24,421 nucleotides of DNA from Pseudomonadota bacterium (GCA_023413015.1 JAEZQR010000073.1:1-24421); one strand, 5' to 3'. Shown: positions 1 to 7,383, numbered from the stretch's first letter. The notes: generated by a model not told the origin, from the letters alone. Numbers and translations are program-made.

Positions 1-5
1 GCCGC

Positions 6-491
6 TCAGGCCGAGCCGAGATTGGGGTCGGCGATCCACATCAGGCGTTGTGCGGCGCGGCGGGCGAAGCGCAGCGTCTCCGCCTTGCGGCGGGCGGCGT
101 TGAGCGGAAAGATCGCCGCCTCGCGCACCATAGCGGCATCGAACCGGTCGGCGACGATCAGCCCGGCCCGTTCGGGCATGAAGTGCGGCTCCTCGAGCAC
201 GGCGAGGTCGAACTCGTCGGGCACCGCCCAGAAATAGCGGTCGCAATAGTCGAGATACTCGGGCCATTTGGCATCCCCGCGCAGGTCGGCGAGCGACACC
301 TTGATCTCGACGAGCGTGATCCGGCCGTTCTCGTCGATACCGATCACGTCGGCCCGGCGGCCGTTGCCGAGTGGCACCTCGCACTGCGAGGCGTAGCCCT
401 GCCGGTAGAGCAGCCGGCCGACGCCGCGCGCGACCTCGGCCGCATTGGGCGCGCGCAGCTCTTCGAGGAGGGGATCGACGATTTCAGCCAT
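6..491 (-). CDS. mmcB: MmcB-family DNA repair nuclease-like protein
   Basis: The 161-residue protein matches the MmcB (formerly DUF1052) family, known in alphaproteobacteria as a putative endonuclease in DNA-damage repair. The PD-(D/E)XK nuclease signature is visible as D48 in the segment RRADVIG, followed by E62 and K64 in VEIKVS, then a conserved YLDYCDRYFWAVP stretch typical of this family. Length is normal. The ATG start at 489-491 has an AAGGA-like Shine-Dalgarno (SD) sequence eight bases upstream, lying partly inside a hairpin (495-515). It follows the cell-wall hydrolase gene on the same strand after 73 bases, so it could be co-transcribed or have its own promoter. Nuclease function is family knowledge and the active-site residues are seen in the sequence. 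No LexA box was recognised upstream. Confidence 0.88.
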   Translation of the reverse strand: MAEIVDPLLEELRAPNAAEVARGVGRLLYRQGYASQCEVPLGNGRRADVIGIDENGRITLVEIKVSLADLRGDAKWPEYLDYCDRYFWAVPDEFDLAVLEEPHFMPERAGLIVADRFDAAMVREAAIFPLNAARRKAETLRFARRAAQRLMWIADPNLGSA

Positions 492-494
492 GTC

Positions 495-515
495 CCCGTT
501 CCTTAGCGGAACGGG
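495..515 (-). promoter_or_regulatory. Hairpin over the mmcB ribosome-binding region
   Basis: A perfect 8-base-pair inverted repeat, CCCGTTCC at 495-502 and GGAACGGG at 508-515 with a 5-base loop, sits three bases upstream of the mmcB ATG. On the minus strand the SD-like AAGGA runs from the loop into the 3' arm of the stem, so the fold could hide the ribosome-binding site. It has no U-tract and is therefore a poor intrinsic terminator for the upstream hydrolase gene. Regulation is inferred. Confidence 0.45.
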
Positions 516-564
516 AGGCGAACGTCAGCGCCGCCTGACCACCGCGGCGCTGCGGCAAGTCATC

Positions 565-1236
565 TCAGCGCGCGGCGTAGAAGACGTGATTGCCGACCGC
601 GGCGACGCGCTTGAGGCGGCCCCAGCCCGGCGCCACGCGCGCGGCGTGGAAATGGGTCGCGTTCGGCACGATCTCGCGCCAGTTGTCGGTGGCGGCGACC
701 ACGGCGATCGCCTGCGCGGTGCGCCACATCGCGCTTTCCGCCGGCCGGTCGGAACGGCCGTCCCAGGTGAAGGAGAACTGGCCGCGCTGATAGACGACGC
801 CGCAGATCGACGGGGCGAAGCGGCCCGACTCGACGCGGTTGAGGATCACCTGCGCCACCGCGAGCTGGCCTTCGAGCGGCTCGCCCTTCGACTCATAGTA
901 GACGGCGGTCGCGAGGCAGCGCATCTCCTCGTCGAGTTCGATCGAGGGAAGCGCGGTGATCTTGGTGACGAGCTCGCGCAGCGAGCCCACCGCCGGCTCG
1001 GCCGCGGTGTTCGTCTCGACGAGGGTGTCGTCGTCCTCGACCCGCGCCTCGAGCGTCGGGGCAGCGACCGGCGGCGTCAGCGACGCCAGCTGGAGGTTGG
1101 ACGGCGAAAGAGTGGCAGACGGGGCACCGTTGCCGGCCGCGTCATCATGCGCTCCCATCATCTGGGGAACCTCGCCTGCTGCAAGCAGGACGAAGCTGGC
1201 CATGGCCGTAAGCGCGACGCGGACCGAACGGATCAT
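565..1236 (-). CDS. Cell wall hydrolase, SleB/Hydrolase_2 family
   Basis: The 223-residue protein has a hydrophobic N-terminal segment (about residues 5-21, VRVALTAMASFVLLAAG) that looks like a signal peptide or anchor. A low-complexity linker follows, then a C-terminal Hydrolase_2 (SleB-like) domain at about 105-223. The family motif AVYYESKGEP (111-120, likely catalytic E115) is followed by AVAQVILNRV and the QFSFTW segment. The family cleaves peptidoglycan as a lytic transglycosylase or amidase-like enzyme in the periplasm, remodelling the wall. I chose the ATG at 1234-1236; an in-frame TTG just before it is an alternative. It is transcribed towards mmcB. Generic paralogues of this family are common in sphingomonads, so no gene symbol is given. 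Confidence 0.85.
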   Translation of the reverse strand: MIRSVRVALTAMASFVLLAAGEVPQMMGAHDDAAGNGAPSATLSPSNLQLASLTPPVAAPTLEARVEDDDTLVETNTAAEPAVGSLRELVTKITALPSIELDEEMRCLATAVYYESKGEPLEGQLAVAQVILNRVESGRFAPSICGVVYQRGQFSFTWDGRSDRPAESAMWRTAQAIAVVAATDNWREIVPNATHFHAARVAPGWGRLKRVAAVGNHVFYAAR

Positions 1237-1332
1237 CAACCCAACCCACCGTGCAGCGGTTCGGTTTCGGGCGCGATCGCAGGCGATCGATGTTGCGCTG
1301 AAACGTTACCCGCCGTCTGGTCTTTGCTCCGT

Positions 1333-1362
1333 TTGACCCTGCGTTGGAGCGCGACCTAAAAT
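1333..1362 (+). promoter_or_regulatory. Sigma-70-like promoter pointing away from any annotated gene
   Basis: TTGACC at 1333-1338 and TAAAAT at 1357-1362 are separated by 18 bases, a good match to -35/-10 consensus in a GC-rich genome. It faces right, where all genes to 7291 lie on the opposite strand, so it would give an antisense transcript over the DUF1491 gene. This may be chance. The rest of the 1237-1392 gap should contain the promoter of the cell-wall hydrolase, but I could not pick one with confidence. Confidence 0.3.
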
Positions 1363-1392
1363 GCGATGGCGCCCATTCACAGGTGGAACGAT

Positions 1393-1728
1393 CTAGATCA
1401 ACTCATCGTCGACGAGTCGTTCTGGATTGGCGGTATCCAGTTCAACGATCCATAAATCCGGGTCGTAGCAGCTTTGTCTTTCGAGATATTCGTTAACCTT
1501 GGCTAATTCGTCTTGGCCCGCTTCGGTGGCGATTGTCCATGCATAACCACCCTGCCGGTTCATCGTGCGCGTGAAGACCTGGATGCTGCCGTCGCGGCGG
1601 CGCGCAACGAGGATGATCTGCCCCGCCGTCTCGTCCCCCTTCTTCGCCACCGTCGCGAAATCGCCGACGGCATTGGCACGGCGGACCAGCGCGTTCACCG
1701 CCAGCTTCGCGGTGAGCCGGGCGGTCAT
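1393..1728 (-). CDS. DUF1491 family protein
   Basis: The 111-residue protein begins MTARLTAKLAVNALVRRANA and contains the GQIILVARRRDGSIQVFTR and WTIATEAGQDELAKVNEYLE segments that I recognise as the DUF1491 family of small alphaproteobacterial proteins. Its function is unknown. The open frame continues upstream, but the start was placed at the ATG at 1726-1728 because it overlaps the stop of the thioesterase gene as ATGA (1725-1728) and because the upstream residues are arginine-rich frame noise. It is the last gene of the ptsN-pilZ-thioesterase-DUF1491 chain and is probably translated by coupling. No membrane segment or signal peptide is seen. Confidence 0.82.
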   Translation of the reverse strand: MTARLTAKLAVNALVRRANAVGDFATVAKKGDETAGQIILVARRRDGSIQVFTRTMNRQGGYAWTIATEAGQDELAKVNEYLERQSCYDPDLWIVELDTANPERLVDDELI

Positions 1729-2171
1729 GCCCGGCGGGCCGCGGCGTAGGCTTCGAGGCTGCCGAGCGCGATGCGCGAGCGCATGAAGGTGCCGGTGCCG
1801 CGCCCCACCTCCTCGCCGCTCGAGTCGATCAGCCGGCTTTCGGCGATGAGCACGCGCCGCTGGCCGCTGAGCCACCGCCCCTCCGCCGCCAGCTTTCCCT
1901 CGCGGACCGGGCGCGTCAGGAAGATGTTGAAGGCGGTCGTCAGCACGAACATGTCCTCGACCAGGCTGTTGGCGGCGTAGAAGGCCGCGTCGTCGAGCAT
2001 CTTGAAGTAAACCGTACCGTGCGCTGCGCCGGCGGCATGATAAAGATGAGGCGAGACCTCAAACTCGATGCGCGTCCGGCCCGGCTCGGTGATGTGCAGG
2101 CTGGAGACGAACAGGTCGTTGATCGGAGCCGAGGCGTAGAGCGCCTCGAGCGCGCGGAAATGATCGCTCAT
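1725..2171 (-). CDS. PaaI-like hotdog-fold thioesterase
   Basis: The 148-residue length and layout fit a single hotdog domain of the PaaI/4HBT type, which hydrolyses acyl-CoA or aryl-CoA thioesters in the cytoplasm. The central segment HAAGAAHGTVYFKMLDDAAF (45-64) corresponds to the family HGG...D motif, with D60 or D61 the likely catalytic acid. It is followed by the strand TTAFNIFLTRPVREGKLAAEG (roughly 78-98). Its substrate cannot be predicted. Both ends overlap neighbours by four bases (ATGA at 2168-2171 with the PilZ gene and at 1725-1728 with DUF1491), so it is almost certainly part of one operon. Confidence 0.85.
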   Translation of the reverse strand: MSDHFRALEALYASAPINDLFVSSLHITEPGRTRIEFEVSPHLYHAAGAAHGTVYFKMLDDAAFYAANSLVEDMFVLTTAFNIFLTRPVREGKLAAEGRWLSGQRRVLIAESRLIDSSGEEVGRGTGTFMRSRIALGSLEAYAAARRA

Positions 2172-2557
2172 CGGACCGGCGGCAGCTGGGTGATGCGGCC
2201 GTCGATCGGCTCTTCGGACTCGATCAGACCGAGCTTGGCCGCGCCCTCGCCGAAACGGGCCAGGGCGCCCGCGGCCCCTTCGGGGAATACCAGCCCCATC
2301 AGCCGCCCCTCGACCCAGGCGACGACCGCAGGAAAGCGGCCGTAGCGCGGCAGCTCGGCATGAACCGGCGTTCCCGGCGCGAGTGGGACGTCGATCACGA
2401 CCTTGAGTCCGCCGGCCGAGATGTCGCGGATGCGGCAGGGAAAACGCTGTCGATTATAGACGATCGCGCCCGCCAGCATGACGGTGCTGCGGCGCATCCG
2501 GCGTTGGTCGTTCGTCATCTGCCCACCCGCCGTAGCCTCCCGGCGACCGCTCGTCAT
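2168..2557 (-). CDS. PilZ-domain protein (predicted c-di-GMP binding)
   Basis: The 129-residue protein is essentially one PilZ domain. Both cyclic-di-GMP-binding signatures are present: RxxxR at R19-R23 and DxSxxG at D45-S47-G50 in IRDISAGGLKV, followed by a beta-barrel segment with ELPRYGRFPAVVAWVEG. PilZ proteins are effectors that read c-di-GMP to control motility, exopolysaccharide or adhesion; no output domain is attached here. The start at 2555-2557 overlaps the ptsN stop (ATGA 2554-2557); a second ATG at codon 14 (MTNDQRR) is possible and would keep both motifs. Its location directly behind ptsN suggests co-expression with nitrogen-PTS signalling, which is inference. Confidence 0.88.
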   Translation of the reverse strand: MTSGRREATAGGQMTNDQRRMRRSTVMLAGAIVYNRQRFPCRIRDISAGGLKVVIDVPLAPGTPVHAELPRYGRFPAVVAWVEGRLMGLVFPEGAAGALARFGEGAAKLGLIESEEPIDGRITQLPPVR

Positions 2558-3018
2558 GCGGCGCGACTGTGTGCGCCGTTCGCTAACATAGCATAAATGG
2601 CGTCGGCGGATGTCGAGCCGCGCAACTTCTCGACCATGGCGCGGTCGCGGAACACGCGGCTGACGCGCGCTAGCGCCTTGAGATGATCGGCCCCCGCGCC
2701 CTGTGGTGCCAGCAGCAGGAACACGAGATCGACCGGCTGACGGTCGAGCGCGTCATAGTCGACGGCGCTGTTCAGCCGCGCGAATAGGCCGAAGACCTTG
2801 CCCAACCCCTCGATCTTGCCGTGCGGGATCGCGACGCCGCCGCCGAAGCCGGTCGAGCCCAGGCGTTCGCGTTCGAGGATCGTCTCGAGGATGCGCCGCT
2901 CCTCGAGGCCGGTGAGCGCAGCCGCACGCGAGCTCAGCTGCTGGAGCAGCTGCTTCTTGGAAGTGGCGCGCAGATCGGCCGTGACCGCCTGCGGCTGCAG
3001 AAAATCGTGCAGGTCCAT
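2554..3018 (-). CDS. ptsN: PTS IIA-like nitrogen regulatory protein PtsN (EIIA-Ntr)
   Basis: The 154-residue protein starts MDLHDFLQPQAV and carries the EIIA active-site context GVAIPHGKIE with phospho-accepting H66, preceded by LGSTGFGGG. The family is the terminal phosphate acceptor of the PTS-Ntr relay (PtsP-PtsO-PtsN), regulating potassium uptake, nitrogen and stress responses. The open frame runs 166 codons further upstream through hpf, but that part is an out-of-frame shadow; the ATG at 3016-3018 gives the normal family length. It lies 74 bases downstream of hpf, the usual partner, and its stop overlaps the PilZ gene. No other PTS-Ntr component is in the window. Confidence 0.93.
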   Translation of the reverse strand: MDLHDFLQPQAVTADLRATSKKQLLQQLSSRAAALTGLEERRILETILERERLGSTGFGGGVAIPHGKIEGLGKVFGLFARLNSAVDYDALDRQPVDLVFLLLAPQGAGADHLKALARVSRVFRDRAMVEKLRGSTSADAIYAMLANGAHSRAA

Positions 3019-3092
3019 GGACGCGGCGCCTCGAAAAAGCCGGCGAATGGGGCAGGCCACATAATGGGCGCAGCCCGCCCCGTCTAGTAGCG

Positions 3093-3671
3093 TCAGGCCT
3101 TGGGCTCGACCCAACCGATATTTCCGTCCTCGCGGCGATAGACCATGTTGTAGGCGCCCGTGGCGCTGTTCTTGAACAGAAGCGCGGTCGTATTGCGCAG
3201 GTCGAGCATCATCACGGCGTCCGCGACCGCTGCCTCGGGCACGTCGACTTTCGTCTCGGCGATCACCATCGGATTGTCGGTCGGCTCCTCCTCCGTACGG
3301 AAGACCGTGTAGCCGGCATTGAAATCGAGCGGCGGCCGCTGGTTTGAGCCGACTTCGCCGTTCGGCTTCTGCGCCTGCCGGTCCTTCAGCCGGCGCGAAT
3401 AGCGGCGCAGTTGCTTCTCGATGCGGTCGGCAGCCATGTCGAACGCCTGCTGCGCATAGGGACTGCGCCCGGTGCCCTTGAGGATGACGCCGTTGACTGG
3501 GATGAGGATGTCGCAATTGAAGCCGTTGTCGTGCGGACCGGATTCGAGCGTGACGTTCGCAGCTACCGCGCGGGTGAAATATTTCTCGGTCATTTCGCTC
3601 ACCCGGGTGGTGGCGAGTTCCTTGAACGCGTCGCCGACGTCGACCTGATGCCCCGAAACGCGGATGTCCAT
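3093..3671 (-). CDS. hpf: Long-form ribosome hibernation promoting factor
   Basis: The 192-residue protein has an N-terminal HPF/RaiA domain (about 1-105: MDIRVSGHQVDVG, then YFTRAVAANVTLESG and the AQQAFDMAADRIEKQLRRY helix). A linker follows, then the C-terminal dimerisation domain of long HPF (about 126-185: GYTVFRTEE...PMVIAETKVDVP...AVMMLDLRNTTALLF). Long HPF dimerises 70S ribosomes into inactive 100S particles in stationary phase. The ATG at 3669-3671 is preceded by a clear AGGAGG. The gene begins 67 bases after dnaQ, so its promoter must lie there or within dnaQ. In many proteobacteria hpf and ptsN follow rpoN, but rpoN is absent from this locus. Confidence 0.93.
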   Translation of the reverse strand: MDIRVSGHQVDVGDAFKELATTRVSEMTEKYFTRAVAANVTLESGPHDNGFNCDILIPVNGVILKGTGRSPYAQQAFDMAADRIEKQLRRYSRRLKDRQAQKPNGEVGSNQRPPLDFNAGYTVFRTEEEPTDNPMVIAETKVDVPEAAVADAVMMLDLRNTTALLFKNSATGAYNMVYRREDGNIGWVEPKA

Positions 3672-3738
3672 GAACGGCCTCCTGAACTAGCTTTTGTCCA
3701 CTAGATCAACTTGGGCCACGCCGCGCGGGTTGCAAGCC

Positions 3739-4410
3739 TCAGGCCAACAACCAGACCGGGTCTTTCAGCTTTGCGACGAATTCCGCGTGGCGCGCGAGCT
3801 CGGCTTCGGAGGCCGAATGCGGCCGGGGCTCGCGATAGGGCCGCTCCACCAGCTGCACCGAAGCACCGGACACCTCGGCAACGAGATCGAAACCGATCTG
3901 CCGGCCGCCCAGCAGCTCGACATAGACCTGCGCCAGCAGCTGGGCATCGAGGAGCGCGCCGTGGTGGACGCGCATCGAACGGTCGATCCCGAACCGCGTG
4001 CACAGCGCATCGAGCGTGTGCTTGGCGCCCGGCAGCTTCTCACGGGCAATGGCCAATGTATCGGTCGCGCGTTCGATGAAGATCGGCGGCTTGCCGCACT
4101 TGCGCAGCTCGGCGTTGATGAAGCCCATGTCGAACATCGCATTGTGCGCGACGAGCTGATCCTTGCCGATGAAGGCGAGGAAATCGTTCACCACCTCGGC
4201 GAAGCGCGGCTTGTCGGCAAGGAACGCGTCGGACAGGCCATGGACCGCCTCGGCCTCCTTCGGCATCGGCCGTTCGGGGTTGATGTAGACATGGAAGGTG
4301 CGGCCGGTCTCGATCCGGTTCACCAGCTCGACGCAGCCGATCTCGACGAGGCGGTGCCCGTCATCGGGGGAAAGGCCGGTGGTTTCGGTATCGAAGACGA
4401 TTTCACGCAT
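3739..4410 (-). CDS. dnaQ: DNA polymerase III epsilon subunit (3'-5' proofreading exonuclease)
   Basis: The 223-residue protein shows the DEDDh exonuclease motifs in order: ExoI D7-E9 in FDTETTGL, ExoII D94 in HNAMFDMGFINAEL, and ExoIII H150-D155 in HHGALLDAQLL. It excises misincorporated bases as part of the replicative polymerase core. I moved the start to the ATG at 4408-4410, which gives MREIVFDTET directly as in homologues; the 24 codons upstream belong to coaE in another frame. The start overlaps the coaE stop by 8 bases, indicating translational coupling. The C-terminus has a short tail that would contact the polymerase alpha subunit. The coaE-dnaQ order beside the origin is conserved in alphaproteobacteria. 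Confidence 0.94.
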   Translation of the reverse strand: MREIVFDTETTGLSPDDGHRLVEIGCVELVNRIETGRTFHVYINPERPMPKEAEAVHGLSDAFLADKPRFAEVVNDFLAFIGKDQLVAHNAMFDMGFINAELRKCGKPPIFIERATDTLAIAREKLPGAKHTLDALCTRFGIDRSMRVHHGALLDAQLLAQVYVELLGGRQIGFDLVAEVSGASVQLVERPYREPRPHSASEAELARHAEFVAKLKDPVWLLA

Positions 4411-5011
4411 TGCGGCACTTATCCACGCCCTGGCTGCGCAGACAATCGACGATGCGACGAACCGCGGCACGCGTCTCTGCAAGTCCGCAGCCGGTATCGA
4501 TCACAAAATCGGCGCGCGCCCGCTTCTCCGCGTCGGGCATCTGGGTCGCCAGGATCGCCTCGAACTTTTCGGGCGTCATGTCGGGCCGCGCCAGCACCCG
4601 CGCGCGCTGAAGTTCGAGGGGTGCCGAGACCACCATCGTCGCATCGACGCCGCGCCAGCCGCCCTTCTCGAACAGCAGCGGCACGTCGAGTGCGACGACG
4701 GCTTCGTCGGCGTGGCGCACCATGAACGCCGCCTGCGCATCGCGAACCAAGGGGTGGACGATCGCCTCCAGCCGCGCGAGCGCGGCCGGATCACCGAACA
4801 CCGATTGCCCGAGCTTGGCGCGGTCGACGCCGTCCGCACCGGTCGTGCCCGGAAACGCCGCCTCGATCGCCGGCAGCGCCGCGCCGCCCGGTCCCTGAAG
4901 GCTACGCACCTCGGCGTCGGCGTCGAAGACGGGTACGCCGAACTCGCGCAGCATCGACGCCACGGTCGACTTGCCCATGCCGATCGAACCGGTAAGGCCG
5001 AGCAGGATCAT
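4403..5011 (-). CDS. coaE: Dephospho-CoA kinase
   Basis: The 202-residue protein has the P-loop GLTGSIGMGKST near the N-terminus (lysine 14), the FDADAEV segment and the DVPLLFEKGGW motif characteristic of CoaE. It phosphorylates the 3'-hydroxyl of dephospho-CoA with ATP, the last step of coenzyme A synthesis. The ATG at 5009-5011 overlaps the aroE stop as ATGA, and its own stop lies 8 bases inside dnaQ, so it sits in the middle of the coupled ppsR-maf-aroE-coaE-dnaQ operon. Length is normal for the family. Confidence 0.95.
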   Translation of the reverse strand: MILLGLTGSIGMGKSTVASMLREFGVPVFDADAEVRSLQGPGGAALPAIEAAFPGTTGADGVDRAKLGQSVFGDPAALARLEAIVHPLVRDAQAAFMVRHADEAVVALDVPLLFEKGGWRGVDATMVVSAPLELQRARVLARPDMTPEKFEAILATQMPDAEKRARADFVIDTGCGLAETRAAVRRIVDCLRSQGVDKCRNA

Positions 5012-5865
5012 GACGTCAGCAAGGTCCGCAGCTCGGCGTCATGCTCGCGCGGCGGCGAAGCGCCGAAGAAGCGTTCGAAGGCGAGCGCCGCTTGGCCGAT
5101 CAGCATCGACAGGCCGTCGACCACGGCATGCCCCCGGGCGCGGGCCTCGGCGAGCAGCGGCGTTTCGAGCGGGCTGTACACGATGTCGTACACCACGGCG
5201 CCGGGCGGCACGTTCGAGAAGTCGATGCCGAGCGGCGGCTGACCAGCCATGCCGAGCGAGGTGGCGTTCACCACGAGGTCGAGCACGCCCGAACGATCGT
5301 CCCACACGAAGTCGAGCGGACGGCGGAAGCTGTCGATGGTGGTGATCAGGCTGTCGTCGGGCGCGAAGCCGGCGCGCACGGCGCGCGCCTTCGCCAGATC
5401 CCGGCCGATCACCACGATGGTGAAGCCCTGCGCGTGGAGCGCATGCGCGATCGCGAGCGCCGCGCCGCCCGTTCCGATGATCCGCGCCATCTTGAACAGC
5501 CAGGACCGCGCGAGCAGCGGGCGCAGCGGTTCGAGGAAGCCTTCGGCATCGGTGTTGTAGCCGACGAGGCCGTCGTCTTCGACCACGATGGTGTTCACCG
5601 CACCGACCTGGGAAGCCATCTCGTCGATCCGGTCGAGATGCGGCAGCACCGCCTGCTTGTGCGGCACCGTGACGTTGACGCCGCGCAGGCCGAACGCCGG
5701 CAGCGCGCGGATCGCCTCACCGAGCCGGTCAGGATGGACAGGGAAGCGGCCATAGTCGCCGTCGAGCCCGAGCTTTTCGAGCCAGAAGCGATGGATCAGC
5801 GGCGACTTCGAATGTGCGACCGGCCAGCCGATCACGCCGGCCGAGGGCGGCAAAGTTGCGGTCAC
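5008..5865 (-). CDS. aroE: Shikimate dehydrogenase (NADP+)
   Basis: The 285-residue protein has the N-terminal substrate domain with SKSPLIH (19-25), the catalytic lysine K69 in NVTVPHKQAVLPH and aspartate D105 in NTDAEGF. A nucleotide-binding domain with IIGTGGAALA at about 128-137 follows. It reduces 3-dehydroshikimate to shikimate in aromatic amino-acid synthesis. The start is a GTG at 5863-5865 that overlaps the maf stop as GTGA (5862-5865); this is the only plausible start giving the family N-terminus. Downstream it overlaps coaE by four bases. Confidence 0.94.
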   Translation of the reverse strand: MTATLPPSAGVIGWPVAHSKSPLIHRFWLEKLGLDGDYGRFPVHPDRLGEAIRALPAFGLRGVNVTVPHKQAVLPHLDRIDEMASQVGAVNTIVVEDDGLVGYNTDAEGFLEPLRPLLARSWLFKMARIIGTGGAALAIAHALHAQGFTIVVIGRDLAKARAVRAGFAPDDSLITTIDSFRRPLDFVWDDRSGVLDLVVNATSLGMAGQPPLGIDFSNVPPGAVVYDIVYSPLETPLLAEARARGHAVVDGLSMLIGQAALAFERFFGASPPREHDAELRTLLTS

Positions 5866-6458
5866 GATGCGATCACTCCCCGCGTGCGCAGATAATCGAG
5901 CACGGCAAGCAGCGGCAGGCCGAGCACGGTGAAATAGTCGCCGCGCACCCGTGCGAAGAGCTGCGCGCCCAGTCCCTCGAGCCGATAGGCGCCGACGCAG
6001 CCGAGCAGTTCATCGCCTTCGGCATCGAGATAGATTTCGAGCCAGTCGTCGCTAAACGCGCGCACCTGCAGCGTCGTGGTATCGACGAAGCGCCATACCG
6101 GCGTGCCGTTCTCCGCAACCACGGCGGCGGAGATCAACCGATGCTCCACGCCCCGGAGCGACCGGAGCTGCGCCGCCGCCGCGGCGCGGTCGCCCGGCTT
6201 GTCGAGCATCGTGCCATCGGGCAGCGCCAGTACCTGATCGGCGCCGAGCACGAGCGCGCCGGGAATGCGCCGCGAGATCTTCACCGCCTTGGCCTCGGCC
6301 AGCGCATCGGCGACGGCGCGAGGGCTGGCGCCCTCGGCCTTGAGGGCGGCCTTGAGCTCGTCCTCGTCGACATGGGGGGCCATCGCCTCGTGCGGGACGC
6401 CGGCATTCGCCAGCATCGCGCGCCGGGCCGCACTGGTGGACGCGAGGATCAGCTTCAT
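5862..6458 (-). CDS. maf: Maf-family nucleoside triphosphate pyrophosphatase
   Basis: The 198-residue protein opens MKLILASTSAARRAMLANAG, the Maf substrate-binding signature, and contains LGADQVL and DKPGDRAAAAAQLRSLRG. Maf proteins are house-cleaning enzymes that hydrolyse non-canonical or modified NTPs to monophosphates. The exact substrate class is not certain from sequence; the ADQVL form differs from the ADTVV form of the dTTP/UTP-specific class. I trimmed 36 upstream codons to the ATG at 6456-6458, which overlaps the ppsR stop as ATGA (6455-6458). It is the second gene of the origin-proximal left operon. Confidence 0.92.
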   Translation of the reverse strand: MKLILASTSAARRAMLANAGVPHEAMAPHVDEDELKAALKAEGASPRAVADALAEAKAVKISRRIPGALVLGADQVLALPDGTMLDKPGDRAAAAAQLRSLRGVEHRLISAAVVAENGTPVWRFVDTTTLQVRAFSDDWLEIYLDAEGDELLGCVGAYRLEGLGAQLFARVRGDYFTVLGLPLLAVLDYLRTRGVIAS

Positions 6459-7291
6459 TGCGCCTGCTCGAACGCGGCGGCCGCTTCGTCGCGCGCCTGG
6501 ACGAGGTTGATGATCGCCGCCGCCGTCTCCTCGATCGAGCGGCGGGTAACGTCGATCACCGGCCACTCATTGTCGGCGAACAGCCGCCGGGCGAACGCCA
6601 GCTCCTTCGCCACCGCGTCGGGATCGACATAGTCGGTTTCCGGCGCGCGACCCAGCGCCAGAAGCCGGTTGCGACGGATCTGCACCAGCCGGTCGGGCGA
6701 GGTGGTAAGCCCGACGACGAGCGGCTTCTTGAGCGCGAACAGCGTCGCGGGCGGCGGACTTTCGGGCACCAGCGGGATGTTCGCCACCTTGTAGCCGCGG
6801 TTGGCGAGATAGATGGCGGTCGGCGTCTTCGACGAGCGCGACACACCGGCGAGCAGGATGTCGGCCTCCTCCCATTCGTCCGCGCCCTGCCCGTCGTCGT
6901 GCGCGATGGTGTAGTGGATGGCATCGACGCGCGCGAAATAGGCGGCGTCCATCATGTGCTGGCGGCCCGGCTTCTGCTTCGCCTCCTGACCGAGGATCCG
7001 CGAGAAGCCCTCCATCACCGGATCGAGCGCCGACACCGCCGGCAAGCCGAGCGCATGGCAGCGCATTTCCAGCCGGGCGCGCACCGCGCCGTTGACCAGC
7101 GTGTAGAGCACCAGCCCCGGCCGCCGCGCGATCTCCTCGACCACGCGATCGAGATGGCCTTCGGAGCGGACCATCGGCCAGAAATGCTTGATCGCCTCGA
7201 CGCCTTCGAACTGCGCGAGCCCCGCCTTGGCGATCGCCTCGAGCGTCTCGCCGGTGGAATCGGAAACCAGATGAAGGTGCAGCCGGATCAT
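6455..7291 (-). CDS. ppsR: PEP synthase / PPDK regulatory protein (bifunctional kinase-pyrophosphorylase, DUF299)
   Basis: The 278-residue protein starts MIRLHLHLVSDSTGETL, the hallmark of this family, and has the P-loop-like GVSRSSKTPTAIYLA (149 onward). Family members phosphorylate and, using phosphate, dephosphorylate phosphoenolpyruvate synthase or pyruvate phosphate dikinase, switching gluconeogenic flux. The target enzyme is not in this window. The ATG at 7289-7291 was chosen over an in-frame upstream start because it gives the family N-terminus; the SD AGAGG is ten bases upstream. A perfect DnaA box (7292-7300) lies directly against the start codon, between SD and ATG. It is the first gene of the leftward origin operon. 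Confidence 0.93.
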   Translation of the reverse strand: MIRLHLHLVSDSTGETLEAIAKAGLAQFEGVEAIKHFWPMVRSEGHLDRVVEEIARRPGLVLYTLVNGAVRARLEMRCHALGLPAVSALDPVMEGFSRILGQEAKQKPGRQHMMDAAYFARVDAIHYTIAHDDGQGADEWEEADILLAGVSRSSKTPTAIYLANRGYKVANIPLVPESPPPATLFALKKPLVVGLTTSPDRLVQIRRNRLLALGRAPETDYVDPDAVAKELAFARRLFADNEWPVIDVTRRSIEETAAAIINLVQARDEAAAAFEQAQ

Positions 7292-7300
7292 TGTGGATAA
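7292..7300 (-). promoter_or_regulatory. Perfect DnaA box adjoining ppsR start
   Basis: TTATCCACA on the minus strand, a 9-of-9 match, ends immediately before the ppsR ATG. DnaA bound here would cover the ribosome-binding and probably the transcription-start region of ppsR. Confidence 0.75.
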
Positions 7301-7383
7301 GCCTCTGCGCAAACGCTTAGGTTTGGGGCGCGCAACCCGCAAGCGTCGTCGAACCGGGATTCCGCCCCCGACGGATTCACGCA

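Noticed and set aside
445..1359. 304-codon plus-strand open frame over the cell-wall hydrolase
   Set aside because: Arginine-rich low-information translation opposite a recognised SleB-family gene with signal peptide and active-site motif.
3019..3516. N-terminal extension of PtsN by 166 codons
   Set aside because: The extension overlaps hpf out of frame, is arginine/alanine/glycine noise, and the family starts at MDLHDFL.
4419..4427. TTATCCACG, an eight-of-nine DnaA box
   Set aside because: Single near-match inside the coaE coding region without neighbours; not evidence for an origin there.
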